Shown here: in pieces, positions 36,601 to 48,902 of the stretch | Layout: the number at the start of each line of letters is the position of its first letter | How positions within the stretch are numbered: the first letter of the stretch is position 1 | DNA from: Paracamarosporium sp. OC-R06-R3 | Lineage: Eukaryota > Ascomycota > Dothideomycetes > Pleosporales > Didymosphaeriaceae | Direction: 5' to 3' | Length of the DNA: 64,000 bases | Assembly (NCBI GenBank): GCA_019828545.1 | Contig: JACVRA010000154.1 | Span: 1 to 64,000, forward strand | Position numbers and translations under genes: made by a program | The notes under the pieces: generated by a model | Told to the model about the DNA's origin: nothing | Seen by the model: only the letters and a program-made list of their open reading frames with translations | The model's database searches: none

Positions 36601-37072
36601 CTAAAATTTCCTCATCACATCGTTCACCAAATCAGCACCAAATGTTGCACCTGCTCCATACACTGCTGCATTACCAAACTTGTGAGCCAGCTTCGATGCC
36701 CACTCGTGGTGCTGTAAGGATGATCAGTACGGGCTCCATCCATGCTGTCGTGACCGAGGGGCAAAGCGTACTTTGGGATTCTGAGGATGCGCAGGATTAT
36801 TAGGATCCTGTGCTTGTTGTGCGATCAAAGCTGGGTTAAACTGCTGATTGCCATTGACGTATCGAGGGTCAATGTACTGGGCGGCTTGACCATCAGCTCG
36901 CTGGGCTGCGTTAGTAATACAAACATCAATCGAGTGAAGGCTGATTTACTGGCAGCTGGGCTTGGATCGATTGCATCTGTGGTGGGGCGAGGACACCTTG
37001 TGAAGCAAGGTATTGCAGCTCGTTCTGGATGGAATTGACAGAGCGAGTGACGCCTGCTTGATCGTAACCCAT
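36601..37072 (-). CDS. LSB1/PIN3/csh3-like small protein lacking an SH3 domain
   Basis: Three exons, 37072-36950, 36900-36772 and 36711-36601, encode 120 residues; introns are 49 and 60 nt, all phase 0. The N-terminus (SVNSIQNELQYLASQGVL, then a QAQLP end) resembles the opening of fungal LSB1/PIN3/csh3 proteins, which bind the actin regulator Las17/WASP through a following SH3 domain. The C-terminus, WASKLAHKFGNAAVYGAGAT and then FGADLVNDVMRKF, resembles the Gly/Ala-rich tail of those proteins. The middle is a short polar linker rich in Gln, Asn and Pro with no room for an SH3 domain. It may be a minimal paralogue or regulator of the family. Similarity is from memory and needs a profile search. 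Confidence 0.72.
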
Positions 37073-38743
37073 GTTTGCTATCTTTAGGAGAAATAATTTC
37101 TCGAGGATGTGAGGTAAGGATGTCACGAACAAGCTTTTAGGATACTTGGCGATGAAGCGGAGGGGTTGTTTCGTTGGCTTGGGAGTAGTCGGAATATAGT
37201 TACGTCATAGTGGATGGGTCGCGCTAGTCAACACGACCGTTAGGGAGCTCCCTTGATGCAAGCATTTCAGCTAAGTACACAATGTAACCATTTAGAATGC
37301 AACATAGTGTAGCCAGGCTCTGACGATTGTGCCTTCTGGATCTGACGTTGGAACCGAAAGCTGTTCACGAGCCCGTCCTCTGATTCGCCCGACCTTCGTC
37401 AGCTGCAGAGTGGGCCGCCCCCTCCAGGATCACGAAGAGCGTTTCAACGGCTCGATTCCCGCTTCATGTCTTGATTCCACGAGGATCAAGCCTCGGTCTA
37501 CACATATCAACCCCTTTTGATGTGCACTGTGTAAACTTCGCTTCCAATGCTCGCGGGCACGGCTGAGGCTTCTGCTCGTTCCCCCAATTTCAGGCGACGC
37601 AATGGACATTGGGGGCTATCGCATTGCGACGATACAGCCGCCTACTGTATGTTACCCCGCGACCGTCTGCAGCACGCCGCTTAATCACCCAAACGAGAGA
37701 AACACCCAATACTTAGGAAGGCTGTCAGCCCTTGCTGTTGCTTCGATCCTGCCATTTTTCGACCAGTAAAGGCGGTCCGTATCGAGGTTATCGTGCCGCT
37801 CTGTACTCTTATCTAGGGTTTTTTCCTACACGAATCGTTTCTGTGAACTTTGGCTCTACTCAACCACGAGTTTCTTTGTTAGTTTTTGTCGGCCTTGGAC
37901 AGAAACTCAGCATTTTCTGCGGAGCAACGCCTTGGAATAACAAAGAACCACAACCGCACTATCAACTTCGAAAACATATACGAAATACCCTCCCACAATA
38001 TGGAGTAGTCAATCAATGATTTCCCCCCTCGAGCATGACCTCCTGTGTGCGTGCCCGCCTGCCCTCCCCCGTGCCGCGCGCGCTTAATCCCAGCACAGAT
38101 CGCTTTGCATAGCCCGTCCATCATAAGGATTCAGCCGTGCCATCTCATTTCCTTTCCCACCTGCACAAAACACGATGAAGCCTGCATCTTGCAACGTCCG
38201 AGCTGCTCACGTATTGAGCATCTTAATCTTTGTTGTGTACATTCTTGCACTATCACATCACAGCAGCCTATTTACATCGTTGTACGTCGTTATATGTCGT
38301 CTGGCGACTACCTGTCATTCTGTTTTGTTTTATTTGATTGCCATCTCATCTATTGTCTCCAACAGTGATAAAACAGCGATTCCGAAGGATTTTTCTTCTT
38401 GAGACAGTAAAACAACTGAGGGGAAACTAAGACGCCAAAATTGATTTTTTTCGTAGCATATCGACGTCAGATGAAGTCCACTTTAAAACTACTAGATGAT
38501 GCGCACCCGTTTTGATTCTAGACGAGTGGTTGTGTAATTCTTGAAAGACTAGACAACTCCTTGAGGTAAGAGAAAACATACCTGCCTACATTAAATTTTG
38601 GAGAGCATTAGCACAGCTGGTTGCGTTCTGAACACCAGATATCATATGTTATACTTGAATAGATTGGAATTGTTTGACCTCGTTTTTAGACAAAAGATGA
38701 TAGATTTCCTTTTTACCCGCATCTGTTGGAAACCTCATTCGCG
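37073..38743. other. 1.7-kb intergenic region, no supported gene
   Basis: Promoter of the small csh3-like gene followed by C/T-rich sequence. Around 37580-37640 there is an imperfect inverted pair (GCGACGCAATG and GCATTGCGACG). Frames at 37732-38019 and 38045-38402 match nothing. Confidence 0.4.
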
Positions 38744-41700
38744 TTAAGACTGAGCAGAACTCGCCTCTAACGGTGTCAACGTGTCTTGGGTTGACTCTGA
38801 CGACGCCGACCATCTTTGAGCAAATTCTTTTCTACTACGAACAACCATGTCGATGCAGTCTTCCAGTGTGGCACTTATGTCGTTCTGCCGATTGATCCAG
38901 GCCTCAAATGATTTGTCGTTCGATTTCTCAAACAAAAATTCAATATTGTTTCCATCGCCTGAGGTGTTCTCTTTGAACCGGTCCAAGTAGCCTGTCGTAA
39001 CAATACAAGTAAAAGTGACGAGCAGATCGAGCATGAGAATCTGGCCCACTTTCTGGGTACTTTCAAGCTCACTATAGCTGAATCTGACGTCCAAGCTTTT
39101 CATTAATGATGTTATACGAGCACAAAGAACCTGGAACGTCCACCTGCATGCCATCTGTAAGATAATATGTAAATCATGTCTCTCATTTCCCTCGCAGAAA
39201 TGGATTTGGAAAAGGTTGTTCATATAATCTGTTGGCTGATGCAGATCCAGAATCGCATCCTGTCTCGATTTTATCCCGTGTTCGTAGATCCAGAGCAGTT
39301 CAAAGCGACTTAGGCCGAAGGTTTCGAGGACACAATCAGGGATCGCGTAGTAAATAAAAGCACAACAGCATCCGGCTGCATGGGTAAAGCACAAGTGTTC
39401 GGGAATAGGTGACTGGGATTCAAAAAGACATGATTCCTGCCATGTTTTGTCTCTCCTTTGGAATAATGCAGGCCCATTCGTCTCGTCGATATTACACGCA
39501 GGTATAAAAGGTAGTCGAATGGTCGAGTGGCCCAAGATTTGAGCCAAACCCTTCCTTATTGACGTATCAGATTTTGATTTTGGCTGCGAACCAAAAATAA
39601 CGGATCCATAGTAACGGAATTGTTCCTGTAATGCGGCTTCATAGTGTTGTTTCAGCTCCGGTGTAAGAAAAACGAGCGCAAGAGGAGATTGGGTAGTCTC
39701 CTCTAATGTTTCCAGTCCAATCAACGTTTGAAGAAAAAGCTCTGTCCTGTTTCCTTGTGACCGATTCTTCGTATGAACGCTCAATAACATAAGCCAGGAG
39801 AGCGTGAAATACCTAGCGATCTCGTCTGATAAACCCTTCACGAAGGAAGGCCGGATGAACGATATGGCGTATCCAAAGCGGATCATACTATAACAATAGG
39901 AAATCAAGGATCCATCAAGAATAGGCTCAGAGCATACACATCGAAATAGCTTATTCAGCTCAAGGTAATCCAACAATAGCTCCATAGTTTTACATTCTTC
40001 GGTTTGTAAAAACTCAGCCTTTTTGATGAACGGAATAGAGGGGAGGGGATAAATATCGGAGGAGGTGGTAACGTGGAAACCCGGAATGCCCGTTTCAATA
40101 GTACATTCCCTCTCTGTAAAGGTTAGTTTAGGTCACCCACCATGCTTCAATCTAGACGAAGCACTTACCCGTCCAATTCAGAATACATTCCACGCCTAGT
40201 TTAAGGAGATCCGAGACTACGTTGCAAGTCCACTCGAAGCTTGTAGAACTACGTTCACGCTTGTCCCAGTATTCTCTGCATCCATGACACGGACGCTCAC
40301 CAGAGCACTTCAGATGAGATTAGTAATATACAAGAAAAGCGAATCATAGTAATAGGCATACCTTTTTCCGCCTTATCCAGCAAAGCGTGCAAGCGCCTCC
40401 AGCTTCTCTTACTTGAGCACTATTTTTTTTATCTCGCTGGGTGCTTTGTGGAGACTCAGAGCTCTGGCATTCAAAGAATAACCATGACTCAAGCTGACTT
40501 GATGGATATTTCTCTCGCCTCTGCAATTGATTGCGAAGCTCTTTAACAGCAGGGTGAGAAATGGGCTGATGTTTCTTATTTCTTTTGACTTGTTTTCCCT
40601 GGGAAGACTTCCGAATTTTGTAATTTGAGGCATCCAAGGTGTTGCAGAATACTGTGTTATCTCGATGATTTGTTGCGGCCATCACACTCTTCTGTGAAGG
40701 ATGTTGCTCGGACCTGTGAGGCAAAGGAGAAGTGCGATACACATTTCCGGCATGAGAGGACACATGTGATGGAGGGTACAAAGGCAAATTATGATATATG
40801 TTGGGAAGAGGTAGGGTAGTGAAAGGAAAACCATGGTTCGCGTTCGTGGAGCTATGTGATTGCGGAAATGTAACGACCGGGGGGAAACCTGGTAGGAGAG
40901 CAGTGTACGGCGCAGGATACAGAGGTTGTGGGTTCATGGAAGCGTCTGACATGTCCATGCTCATGTTTTCGTAAGACTTAGACTCAAAGCCTGTCATATC
41001 CTGAATTCTCGGTGCGTTCGACGGAAAGCCTGGTTGGTTCTGTGGGATGCTCTCCCAATTAGACGGGACATGAGGGCCATGATCGGGAGATATACTGTTC
41101 AACGCTAAGACCTCGCCCTGGAAGAAATATTAGTGTGTATTACTTGGGTCGTTTGCGACAAGGAGACTTACATTTGTTGCTTCCAGTTGATTCGGTACTC
41201 GGGGGCGAAATTTGGGCTCTTCGGAGTATGAGGACGAAGGAACATCACGTCCGGCGTGGAATTGACCCATGGGTAGGTGTGCGACGCTGAATGGTGAATA
41301 AGGGAATCTCTTGCCCGTCTGCAGATTACTTAATTCGTTAGGAAACTGATTCGTGGAAGTTCTAAGTCCGTTTGAATGATCCGTATCGAAAGAGGCGCTG
41401 AATTGAGCCGAAGTTCCAAGATCAGTAATAGAACTTGCCGAAGCTTCGAGATCAGGGAGATGCTCCAGTGCAAGAGAAGGGTTGGGATCAAAAGAAGTGC
41501 AACTATCAATTGGATCGGTTGGACCAGGAAAACCATCGAGGTTCAAAGGAGAGTTGGCATCATGTTCTTGGTACGCTGACGACTCAGGAAAACTGATAGG
41601 GTCCAGAATTTCCATGTTAGTCGGCTGTTTCGACTCTGGTGGGAGGCCAGACTGTCGTTCCTGCGAGTCGTCGACCTGACCATGATCGATAAACTGGTCG

Positions 41701-41768
41701 AAGATGCTGTTATAGTCGCCCATATCCATGTCACCATGTGGAATAGTGTTTTCTTGTAGATTCGACAT
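38744..41768 (-). CDS. zinc-cluster (Zn2Cys6-like) transcription factor with central DNA-binding domain
   Basis: Four exons: 41768-41172, 41117-40362, 40307-40169 and 40113-38744, 953 residues. Introns are 54-55 nt with good signals and consistent phase. Intron 2 splits the zinc cluster exactly between KK and the third cysteine. The cluster reads C442-TL-C-WIRRKK-C452-SGERP-C-HG-C461, matching Zn2Cys6 spacing for five cysteines. The next cysteine comes 17 residues later at 479 instead of the usual 6-9. About 440 residues precede it, rich in Pro, Ser, Asn and acidic stretches as in activation regions. The C-terminal ~450 residues are helical with no domain I can name. It is likely a nuclear regulator; target genes are unknown. 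It is transcribed divergently from a tiny membrane protein gene. Confidence 0.78.
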
Positions 41769-42284
41769 TCTCAAGATCAGATATTGATAAGGCTGAAGAT
41801 GAGAGGGCTTTCAGCTGGTTTGGAAAAAGAGACAAAGTCGTTGATGAAGGGATGATATCAGATTGATTGTGCGATGATAGTGTTTGAGTAGAATTTGAGA
41901 GAGTAAAGTCTTGAGAAGAACAGATGGGTTTAAATGTGCCTTCTCTGATGACCAGGCTTTCACCCAGACCCATGCCCACCGGTATAACATGATTGGCCTA
42001 TAAGTGTCGAGGAAGCGAGATGGGCTTCCGACGGCCCAAATGAGATTAGCTACAGCCACGCCCCTTGGCAAAAGAGTTTCCGATGGCCAAATATGGGTAA
42101 GTGCGTTTGGTCCCTCATCTGAGAGCCTTTCCGACGTCCTGATTGAGAGTTCCGACGGCTCCAATATCATGGACGTGACAACGCAGTGCCGTAGTTGCTG
42201 AGAATTAAAGAAGGACATTGGGAGCTACAGAGATGTAGCAACGACAAGCCCACAAACACCTTCCTACATCGTCGCTTATCCATC
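41769..42284. promoter_or_regulatory. divergent intergenic promoter with four TCCGA(C/T)G motifs
   Basis: This 516-bp gap lies between two divergent starts. Four related motifs occur at about 42026 (TTCCGACGGCCC), 42078 (TTCCGATGGCCA), 42129 (TTCCGACGTCC) and 42150 (TTCCGACGGCTC). CCG and CGG triplets one base apart are the kind of site zinc-cluster regulators bind, so autoregulation by the adjacent factor is possible. This is inference only. Confidence 0.4.
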
Positions 42285-42498
42285 ATGTCACCCAACCAAT
42301 CACCAGTTTCCAACGAACCTTGGTCACGTGTGCAGGTACTCGCTCTTTTGCAGCTCGTTACGACGATTATCATTGCACTTACGAGTCTCACATGGTTCAT
42401 CGTGAACTACTACCGTTAGTATGATCCAATCTAATCATAGTCGTTTCGACTGATTTAGAATAGGAAAACGTCGCCATACTTCGAGCACCACGGACTAG
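42285..42498 (+). CDS. tiny single-pass membrane protein, about 54 residues
   Basis: Exon 1 is 42285-42414. A 49-nt intron (GTTAGT donor, GACTGAT branch region, AATAG acceptor) leads to exon 2 at 42464-42498; use of the TTTAG five bases earlier would end the protein at once (44 residues). A polar N-terminus (MSPNQSPVSNEPWSRVQ) precedes one strong membrane helix (VLALLQLVTTIIIALTSLTW) and a short tail, basic (KRR) if exon 2 is used. No family is recognised. Support is the membrane segment, splice signals and divergent placement; there is no homology evidence. Confidence 0.4.
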
Positions 42499-43994
42499 TC
42501 TTGACACTTCCAAGTCTTCACTCATGGCCTGTAAGCATGTTGTTAACTTTCGGTTTCAGGCGGGACTTCTCTTAATCATAAACTGTAGATATGTGAAACT
42601 TTTCGAACATGAAACTCGGATGTCGTCGTGACAAGATGAATAGAGGCATGATGGTGCTTGTGGATTAAGAACGTTGGTGTGTTGTGAGCTGTGGCTGGAG
42701 TTGAGTTGTTGTCAATCAGAATTGTAGGTTGAGAGTAATCTAAAGGTCATGGCGGAATGAATGTTCTCGTATCTTGCAATAGTTTCCGAAATTTATAGGA
42801 TGATCCTTTTCGTTGTGTGCACGATCTAACCATGAAGAGGACCGATCCGATACTGTTCCTCACGGTCGTTATGATGTTTTGTTTGCTGCAGATATGAATA
42901 TCTTTAGGAAATTCAAAGTGTTGTTTGAAAAAGCACGCCACCAAGCTTTTGGGGGTCTTAATCGGCTTTTTTTTTTTCAACCAAAGAAACTCGCGATGCA
43001 TGATGAAGCACACAAGTAACACAAACGACTTGCGAATTTCAATATGTTGATTCTAGAAGCGTATTCGTACGTCTCGCAAAGGCACTATAGGCCTTCTGAG
43101 CTGTGCAATCACTGCGTTTCTATGTGAAAAGAATGTGGATGACATGTGCTGTTAAAAGGAAAGGCATGATGCGCCTCAGGCGGACTTCGAGTTAGAGTCC
43201 AGGTGCAGGCTCAGTCCGACCATCTCCTTGTCGCATGACAGAATGGACCCCTGGATCCGACATAGCTCCTTATCACGAGACCCAGTTAGGAGGGCATAGT
43301 AGCTCTAACTAGTTGCTTGCAAATTGATACAGGCTCCTGACTAACAAGAGACACGTGCCCCAAAGGATATCCGGTCCAACTACGTATCCGAGCTGCAACT
43401 CAGTTGTCACAGCAGTAGCAAGGATGTACAAAAGATTTACGGAACAGTGATTGTGTTCTTTGCATTGTGCGCAATGCACCAATACACGGAATATGATTGA
43501 ATAGGTGTTGGACCAGGTGTGGGACCCGGCGGATGGGATGGGATATGATGATGAAGAAGCTCCTCATACTTATCTAGTCAGTAACTCGAGAAAGCCATCA
43601 GTTTTCATTTCTGCTGCATATTGTTATGTTCATCTCTCATATCAAAATGAACGGAATCAGAGTTTCCAGATCAAGTGCTTGTAGGGATGCCATGAACCGC
43701 CTTCGGAAGATGTCGAAGAGAATGGAAACGCGCAACAGCGTAACATGGAGGTCAATAGAGAACGCCAAAATGTTAGTGTCTGAGCTCATATTATCCTCTT
43801 ATTGTAGAAATAGTTTTAACGAGCACTTTGCGCAGTTATACCAAGGCTGCCGACTAAGAGCGATTAGATAAGAGGCATCACGTGGACGGAGAATGATTTA
43901 TACGAGCCGTTTCGCGCTAGTGAGCTCATAGCCAAAAGTTGAACCAACGCTCTTACTTTGCGACAGCTAACCCAAGCCAACGCCTCACCACATA
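42499..43994. other. intergenic, no supported gene
   Basis: 1.5 kb between the tiny membrane protein gene and PRP46. Frames at 42747-43022 and 43626-43871 show no family or splice support. The PRP46 promoter should lie at the right edge. Confidence 0.4.
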
Positions 43995-45425
43995 ATGGCC
44001 GACATCTTGCCCAGCACTGCGGCCGACAATGCCGTTCGCGCATCCGCGAAACGAACACGCGAAATCTTCGCGGCCGACACGCTCCAATACCCTTCGACCG
44101 GCCTCGATAGCACGCGCGTTTCGACGCGAATACACCAAGAATATAATCATGTGCAAGAACTACCCGCCGGGCTGGCATCAAAAATGGCCACAGCGGCGAC
44201 AACAGCGGCGGAAAAGAGGAGGAAAATAAAGAATGCAAACGCAGAGGAACAGGCATCGGACCCGAAAATGCGCAAGATGATTGAAGCATCGTCGGAGAAG
44301 GCAGAGAAGGCGAAAGAGGCACAATCAATGGCGCTGACGGTGCGATCCGGAAAGGGCGCCGCGCCGAACGCTCACGGACCCACACCGATGCGCGATACCC
44401 CGTCCAGTGCTTTGGTGAGGAAGGATACTGTTCGAGCAGTGAAACCAGAGTGGCATGCGCCATGGAGACCGTTCAGAGTCATCAGTGGACACATGGGATG
44501 GGTGCGCTCGCTGGCAGTTGAGCCGGATAATCAGTGGTTCGCCAGTGGAGCCGCCGACAGGACCATCAAGATATGGGATCTAGCTACTGGCCAGCTGAAG
44601 CTGACATTGACTGGTCATATCAGCGCTGTCCGAGGCCTTGCTGTATCCCCCAGACACCCTTACCTATTTTCCTGCGGTGAGGACAAGATGGTGAAGTGCT
44701 GGGATCTCGAAACGAACAAGGTCATCCGACATTATCACGGGCACTTGAGCGGAGTGTACAGCCTTAGTTTACATCCCACGCTCGATGTTCTTGTCACTGG
44801 AGGACGCGATGGTGTTGCCAGAGTATGGGACATGCGGACACGCACCAACATCCACGTTATGGGCGGTCACAAGGGCACGATTTCCGACCTTCAGTGCCAG
44901 GAAGCTGATCCACAAGTGATCACGGGTTCCATGGACTCCACTATCCGGCTGTGGGACTTAGCTGCGAACAAGACCATGGCTGTCTTGACACATCACAAGA
45001 AGGCCGTTCGAGCGCTTACCATCCATCCTCAAGAATTCACATTCGCCTCTGGATCTGCATCGTCGATAAAGCAGTTCAAGTGCCCTGAAGGCGCTTTTAT
45101 GCAGAACTTCAACGGACACAACTCGATCATCAACACCCTATCTGTGAACGAAGATAACGTCATGTTCTCAGGTGGTGACGATGGAACAGTGTCATTCTGG
45201 GACTGGAAGACGGGACACCGTTTCCAACAGACCGAGTCAATCGCCCAGCCTGGCTCACTCGATGCTGAGGCAGGTGTCATGTGCTCTACGTTCGACAAGA
45301 CCGGTCTTCGTCTGATTACCGGCGAGTCAGACAAATCAATCAAGATATGGAAGAAGGATGAAAACGCAACCGAAGAAACGCATCCGCTCGAGTGGAAACC
45401 CACGCTCGGTCGCCAGAAGTTCTAA
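43995..45425 (+). CDS. PRP46: PRP46/PLRG1 pre-mRNA splicing factor
   Basis: A single intronless frame of 476 residues. The N-terminal ~155 residues are polar and helical, ending in [20 protein letters not shown], the conserved lead-in to the propeller. Seven WD40 repeats follow, for example [55 protein letters not shown] and [15 protein letters not shown], and the protein ends at [12 protein letters not shown], a conserved C-terminus. It belongs to the Prp19-associated (NTC) complex of the spliceosome and acts in the nucleus during catalytic activation. The ATG at 43995 starts [12 protein letters not shown]. Length is normal for fungal orthologues. Confidence 0.96.
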   Translation: MADILPSTAADNAVRASAKRTREIFAADTLQYPSTGLDSTRVSTRIHQEYNHVQELPAGLASKMATAATTAAEKRRKIKNANAEEQASDPKMRKMIEASSEKAEKAKEAQSMALTVRSGKGAAPNAHGPTPMRDTPSSALVRKDTVRAVKPEWHAPWRPFRVISGHMGWVRSLAVEPDNQWFASGAADRTIKIWDLATGQLKLTLTGHISAVRGLAVSPRHPYLFSCGEDKMVKCWDLETNKVIRHYHGHLSGVYSLSLHPTLDVLVTGGRDGVARVWDMRTRTNIHVMGGHKGTISDLQCQEADPQVITGSMDSTIRLWDLAANKTMAVLTHHKKAVRALTIHPQEFTFASGSASSIKQFKCPEGAFMQNFNGHNSIINTLSVNEDNVMFSGGDDGTVSFWDWKTGHRFQQTESIAQPGSLDAEAGVMCSTFDKTGLRLITGESDKSIKIWKKDENATEETHPLEWKPTLGRQKF

Positions 45426-46569
45426 ACTTCACCTGATAGTGTTCGAGAGCGTTGGTCGCATCGAATGCAAAGGATACAGATTGATTTCACGCTTCGAGAG
45501 CCAACTGATCCCCTCAAGCGAATGGATCCGACAGCAAATGCCGGGAAGCGGAAAGAGCCGCAGTCAGTAGTGTAGAGGCTCTGTTGATGACAGCCACCTG
45601 GGGAGGTTCTAAGGTGCCGCGAGTCCAATCATTCCGGTAACATCGCGGTGGCTACATGTTTCAGGTTCGTGACTGGGTACTGGTCGTATCCAGCCACTCG
45701 ACGACGCCCTTCTCGCCAAGTCCAACAACATATTCAGGATCAGAGAAACAGCGCAACGGGAGTATAGCAAGGGGAAAGGAAAACCACCGTAGTCGACCCA
45801 AAACCCCGGCTCGCGTATTTGTATTATACAAAAGTGCCCCAAGGGCATTCTGATACCCCATACCATACCAAACCAATGTACACATGTCCCGACACGACGG
45901 TTCATTCACATCCCCAATCACCCTTAACCAACCGTGATATGCCCCGACAAGCCCACGCCTCGCCTCCTCCGCACACCAAACACATCCCCAGCCAAGCAGA
46001 CCGCCCCAGCGACATGCGCCGATCCCACCGCACCCCCATCCGCGATGTCACCGCAAACAAAATGCCCGCATCCTCCACGCGCCCGCCCCTCGCACCAACC
46101 CCGAAACCTTGCCCTGATCCCCACGCCCAACACCCATCTACCTCAAACCGCCGCACGAGGTAAATCCCATGTCATGCCACTGTCCGCGGACTTTGTCGGA
46201 CTAGCTAGCTAGCTGGCTACGCACGTACGAGCGGCACTCGCTCGCTCGCTCCCTCCCAGCGGCGTAGGCGGCGCAATTGCGCAACGCGCTCGCCACGCCA
46301 CGCCATGTGCGTGTTTGTGAACTGAACTGGAGCGCGTAGGTATGTACGTAGGCGGCATAGCGGCGGTCACGCGGGGGCTTGCGTCACGGCGCCGTGCGAG
46401 ACGAGAAAAGACGAGACATGTGTGTTTGTCGTTCCTCGGCTGGGCTGGCTGGTAGCGCTGAGCTGGATGGACTACGCCGCATCGCTACGCTACGTTACGC
46501 TACGCTTCGGGTGTACCTACATTCACGTCGCGTAGCGTCTGCGTGGCACGGCGGGGCGTGCGGCAGGGT

Positions 46570-46595
46570 GGAGGGGAGGGGAGGGGAGGGGAGGG
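46570..46595 (+). repeat. GGGGA tandem run, possible G-quadruplex
   Basis: Five G-tracts separated by single A residues. Four or more G-tracts with one-base loops are the classic pattern for a stable quadruplex. Confidence 0.6.
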
Positions 46596-47827
46596 AGAAA
46601 ACGGCGCGGCGCGGTGCGGTGGTCTCGCGCTCGCGTTCGCTGCCCGTGGAAATTGCTGTTTTGGGATTCGTTTGGTGGGCGTCGTGGTGCGGTGCGGGAG
46701 TAAATGTGCTTGGGGTGGGATGGATGGATGGATGGGGATGGGCTACGTGTGGCACCTGCGGTGCGGTGAAGATGTCATTTATGGCGAGCTGGCTGTGTTT
46801 CTTGTGTTGCACAGAGTGCGAGGTGAGGCGTGGGGTCCGGCTGTGGTGTGACGGGCATAGCTGTAGCCAGATGGACAGACAGACACAGCACAACGACGAG
46901 TCAAACCAGACCGGACCAGACCAGACGAGGCTCAACTCAGCACAGCAAATCTCAACTCAACTCACCTCAACGGACAAACACCCAAGCGATATTCCTCTCT
47001 TTCATTCATTTCTTTCTTTCTCCCGGCACTTGGCGAACCGGCACAGTCTCCACGGCACGGCACGGTGCGCTCCACTTCACGCACGCATGCTGTACTAGTG
47101 CGGCGTCCAGCCCACCAGCCCGCCAGCGGCACACCACGCCTATCTTCGCATCTCATTTCCTGCCTCGCCTCGCCTCGCGCATACTTCCGTCCGTACACTA
47201 GCCTACCAGCCTACCAGCCTACCTGCCAGCTGCCTAACCTGCCAGCTGCCTAGCCAGCCAGCCAGCCGGCCAGCTCGCTAGTATCCACCACCACGCCGCT
47301 CCCTCCCCTCTTCTTCCCCTCCAGGGCAGAAGAAAAAGAGACGTGCAAACAGGGTGCTGATGCAGCGCCTTCGTATCGAATCCGCCCGTCCGCCCGCGGC
47401 GCCAGGCTAGCCCGACGCAGACGGCAGCTCAGGCTGCGGCTCGGGGATCAAAGCGAGGGGGCTACGCTGCATGAGTGAGTGCAGACAGACGTGTGCGATG
47501 GATGGGCTCGTATGCAGCGCAGCGGTTTTTACCGTCGCGCGCGCCATGGGGCCTGCGTGGCGCGTTACTAAGGCTTTGTCGTTGCTTGCTTGCTTGCTTG
47601 CTTTTGCGGGCGAGGAGGGGCTGTTGGCAAGTGCCGGACGTGGCGTGCGCGAGGGAGGAGTGGTGATGATGGGATGCGAGGTGTGACGGGTCGGGGTTGG
47701 AGAAGAGGGGTCTGTTGGCCTGGGATGGGATGGGGGTGGGGGGTTTGCAGCAGTGCGAGGAGAGGTATGGGAAGATGCACGGAGAGAATTGGCCGGCAGA
47801 GCTGAGGTTTGGTCAGGCTAGGTCAGG

Positions 47828-47878
47828 CCTTGCTTTGCTTTGCTTTGCTTTACTTTACTTTACTTTGCTTTGCCTTGC
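47828..47878 (+). repeat. GCTTT/ACTTT pentanucleotide repeat
   Basis: About ten pentamers of the type CTTTG or CTTTA in a row, with slight decay at the right end. Confidence 0.7.
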
Positions 47879-48902
47879 CTGGAGGTGGGTAGGCGCACGG
47901 CCGGTGGAGCACGAGGGGACCACCGTGCTATGCTGTACAGCATGTTGCGACGAGCTAGTTGTATGTAACGAAACGGACTGTCTATTCGCATGGTTTGCCT
48001 ACTCGGTGAAGTGGGCATCTGGTCGGCGGTGTTTTGCTTGGGGGCCTTTCAGCTCGCCGACTGCCTTCTCTCTAGCGTACCCTGAGACCTTGCGCGCCCA
48101 CGGTTGCAGTGTGCATCCACACCATCCCAGCTGGCAATTTCGTGTCCGAGCAATCATGCCATCAGGTGAAGTCGCCAAAACAAAAGTCCGTATTCCTTGA
48201 AACGGATGCTTGTAAGTCCAGGACGCCGTTTACGCAGGGTAAACTCTGGCCCTACGATATGCGTTGACTGTTGTTCTGCACGCCCATCACACGTCCCATG
48301 CAGAACCTACGGTGACCCGTTCATGCGGCCGCGCCACAGCGTTCTAGAAGGACCCCAAAGCTCCAAACACGAGCCCGCTCAGGACCCGAGCCTGAACATC
48401 TGGGAACGCCTCCGGACAGGCCTGAGCGAGCGAGTAGAAATCCCTGCATGACGTCTGCAACAGGAAGGACGGACGTTGCAGCACCGCGTGGTCGCCAACC
48501 ATGGCGAACCGTATTTATGGGGTCACGAGCGGGTCTCTTTTGGCCAGCGTACACTACTCCCGGATTCAAACAATGCTTCACCACTTTGATTGGGCCCAAG
48601 TCCGAGCACATGGGAACACGACGTGTTTGACCCGGTGGCATTGCGCGATAATGCGAGACGTCCTGCCATCAGGTAACGCGATCGCGACAGAACCGGACGA
48701 TACGACTGTCAACACGCGCGCTGATAGGATATAGTTTCGCATACAGTCCGGTGAGGTCGTGATGCCTTGAGAGGGGTATATCAGCTCCGCTATAGCGTAC
48801 CCCTCACCACCAACGAGGGTATGCCTCTTGATAGATTGACCAGTGCACGTAGTTTCCCGTAGGAATATCGCTCGCTAGGGAACCCATACTCGCGGTACAT
48901 AC

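Larger units (their letters stand above)
45426..48902. other. 3.5-kb region between convergent genes, rich in simple repeats
   Basis: PRP46 and ORC1 both end toward this stretch, so it is not the promoter of either. No gene is supported. It holds CTAG repeats (46200-46213), GCTC/CGCT repeats (46236-46250), a GGGGA run (46570-46595), GGAT repeats (46718-46738), CTACCAGC and CCAG repeats (47200-47275), GCTTGCTT (47583-47602) and GCTTT/ACTTT repeats (47828-47878). Frames such as 46379-47098 simply translate these repeats. Confidence 0.6.

Noticed and set aside
41811..42218. 135-codon minus frame upstream of the zinc-cluster gene
   Set aside because: It covers the divergent promoter, lacks a family match and is not joined in phase to the regulator.
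44029..44463. Frames overlapping the PRP46 N-terminus on both strands
   Set aside because: They are shadows of the well-supported PRP46 reading frame.
46379..47201. Long frames on both strands
   Set aside because: They translate simple repeats, have no domain or splice support, and mirror each other on the opposite strand.
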